Of a DNA stretch of 6,884 nucleotides, positions 5,944 through 6,884 are shown piece by piece; the first letter of the stretch is position 1, and each line of letters starts with the position of its first letter. The stretch is from Nitrososphaerales archaeon TH5893 (GTDB taxonomy: Archaea; Thermoproteota; Nitrososphaeria; Nitrososphaerales; Nitrososphaeraceae): positions 1 through 6,884 of the forward strand of contig JAATVT010000157.1 of NCBI GenBank assembly GCA_014523685.1, read 5' to 3'. The notes below the pieces were generated by a model. That model had not been told where the DNA came from. It ran no database searches and saw only the letters and a program-made list of their open reading frames with translations. Made by a program: the position numbers and the translations under genes.

Positions 5944-6884
5944 ATGGTGAAATGAATGGTGGAGGTGGGATTGATTGCTGTTGTAATGGCTGCTGTTGCG
6001 GTTGCATCGGCTGTTGCATTTGCTGCTGCTGTTGCTGGCCTTGCAATAAATTAATGGTCGAAATAACAGATACCGTTTGTGAATACCAATTGGTAACATA
6101 CATATTTCTATTATCAGGATTAAACATAATTCCCGTTGCCCCGGAACCTCCAGTAGGTATCGTCGTTATAATGCTATTGGTAGAATCATCTATTGCAGAG
6201 ACAGAGCTAGTGGAACTAGGATCCGAGTTATAGTTGGTAATATACAAATCTCCGTTGTCAGGGTTATTTGCAATTCCTAGTGGTGACAAATTTGCTGGTA
6301 TATTTCCGATGACCTCATTATTTGAACTGTCTATTATTGATATAGACGAAGTTGGTGGGCTTGTTACGTACAAATTACTATTGGCTAGATTGTACGTAAT
6401 TTGATATGGATATGAAATTCCGTCTATGGTATCAACGATACTGTTAGTCGTTCCATTTATTACAGAAATTGAGCCTGAATAAAAATTGGTAACATACAAG
6501 TTTCCATTCTCTGGGTTAACGGCAATTCCTAATGGACCTTGGGCATCAGATGGGATTGTACTAACCACACCGTTAGTTGATCCATTTATTACAGAAATTG
6601 AGCCCGAATAAAAATTGGTAACATACAAGTTTCCATTCTCTGGGTTAACGGCAATTCCTAATGGACTAATCCCAACTTGAATTGTATCAACGATACTGTT
6701 AGTTGATCCGTTTATCACAGAAACAGTACCCATACTCAGATTTGCCCCGGTTGTTGGTGGCGAATAAAAGTTAGTTACATATACGTAGCCATTTGCCGGA
6801 CTTGATATGATTCCAGCAGGGAAGGAGTTACTGTCTAATGGTATCGTTACGACAAGATCATTCGTAAAACCATCGATCACGGAG
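5936..6884 (-). CDS. YVTN-family beta-propeller protein, C-terminal part (start outside window)
   Basis: The frame is open to the right edge; a GTG at 6880 is an internal valine in SVIDGFTN, not a start, so the gene is 5'-truncated here. The visible 315 residues hold six blades, each with a YVTN-type strand (YVYVTNFYS, LYVTNFYS twice, LYVTSPPTS, LYITNYNS, MYVTNWYS) and a following S-V-I-(N/D)-G-(S/T)-T-N strand. The SVIDG at the edge belongs to at least one more blade, so a seven-bladed propeller is likely. Blades recur about every 43 residues. After the last blade comes a Gln-rich tail (about 23 residues of mainly Q with M and P) and a PPPPFISPYG terminus. Such propellers are usually exported and bind ligands or proteins; the ligand is unknown. 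No C-terminal membrane segment is present. The gene is convergent with the PsbP-like gene. Confidence 0.93.
   Translation of the reverse strand, partial: SVIDGFTNDLVVTIPLDSNSFPAGIISSPANGYVYVTNFYSPPTTGANLSMGTVSVINGSTNSIVDTIQVGISPLGIAVNPENGNLYVTNFYSGSISVINGSTNGVVSTIPSDAQGPLGIAVNPENGNLYVTNFYSGSISVINGTTNSIVDTIDGISYPYQITYNLANSNLYVTSPPTSSISIIDSSNNEVIGNIPANLSPLGIANNPDNGDLYITNYNSDPSSTSSVSAIDDSTNSIITTIPTGGSGATGIMFNPDNRNMYVTNWYSQTVSVISTINLLQGQQQQQQMQQPMQPQQQPLQQQSIPPPPFISPYG
5975..6043 (-). repeat. CAA/CAG-rich tract encoding the poly-Gln tail
   Basis: On the minus strand CAA and CAG codons dominate, encoding QGQQQQQQMQQPMQPQQQ followed by PLQQQ. Mixed CAA and CAG use, with interspersed Met and Pro, means this is not a pure triplet run, but it is still likely to change length by slippage. 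It follows the last propeller blade and probably forms a flexible tail. Confidence 0.85.
6452..6666 (-). repeat. Near-identical 86-bp duplication between adjacent propeller blades
   Basis: Bases 6452-6537 and 6581-6666 match over 86 bp with a single difference (T versus C near GAGCC(T/C)GAAT). They are offset by exactly 129 bp, which is 43 codons, or one blade. Both encode the GIAVNPENGNLYVTNFYSG block and the SISVING strand. The other visible blades are much more diverged, so this pair reflects recent blade duplication or gene conversion. Confidence 0.93.

Noticed and set aside
5952..6233. Cysteine-rich plus-strand ORF near 5990-6040
   Set aside because: The Cys-rich run is only the complement of the CAA/CAG tract encoding the propeller's Gln tail, not a zinc-binding protein.

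Overview
The window looks like a stretch of an AT-rich archaeal chromosome, most likely an ammonia-oxidising archaeon of the Nitrososphaeria (Thaumarchaeota), possibly Nitrosocosmicus-like. This rests on four things: TATA-like boxes about 25-35 bp ahead of starts with no Shine-Dalgarno sequence; wide AT-rich intergenic DNA; a typical archaeal GlmS; and the company of a small matrixin-type protease, a PsbP-like/FxLYD secreted protein and a YVTN beta-propeller, families often seen on the surface of these archaea. The taxon is inferred from this pattern, not from a marker gene.

Layout, left to right. Bases 1-152 hold a possible 3' end of an unidentified plus-strand gene. Bases 153-822 hold no intact gene, but carry three short inverted repeats. 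Bases 823-2589 (minus) encode a complete glucosamine-6-phosphate synthase, GlmS. Bases 2702-3433 (minus) encode a secreted metzincin protease that appears to start at TTG just downstream of a good TATA box. Bases 3434-4233 are mostly non-coding. Inside them, about 3757-4006 on the minus strand reads like a small gene whose frame has been broken, with a CxxC motif. Bases 4234-5799 (plus) encode a 521-residue exported protein: PsbP-like domain, Ser/Thr/Asn-rich linker, Pro/Tyr-rich repeat linker and C-terminal FxLYD-like domain. Facing it on the minus strand is a YVTN beta-propeller with a glutamine-rich tail (5936 to beyond 6884, start outside the window). The 136 bp between these two stops is filled by a 47-codon minus-strand ORF that overlaps the propeller stop.

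How the genes fit together. GlmS makes glucosamine-6-phosphate, the first step to UDP-GlcNAc and so to glycans. The three exported proteins are cell-surface or extracellular, and the 521-residue protein carries about 17 N-glycosylation sequons. A link between glycan supply and surface proteins is plausible, but proximity is the only evidence. The genes are not one operon: strands alternate and gaps are large.

The most notable sequence-level signal is repeat turnover in surface-protein genes: a perfect 51-bp tandem duplication, three perfect 33-bp repeats, an 86-bp near-identical duplication between propeller blades, and a CAA/CAG-rich tract. I see no CRISPR array, tRNA, rRNA, insertion sequence or defence system, and no convincing new multi-gene system.
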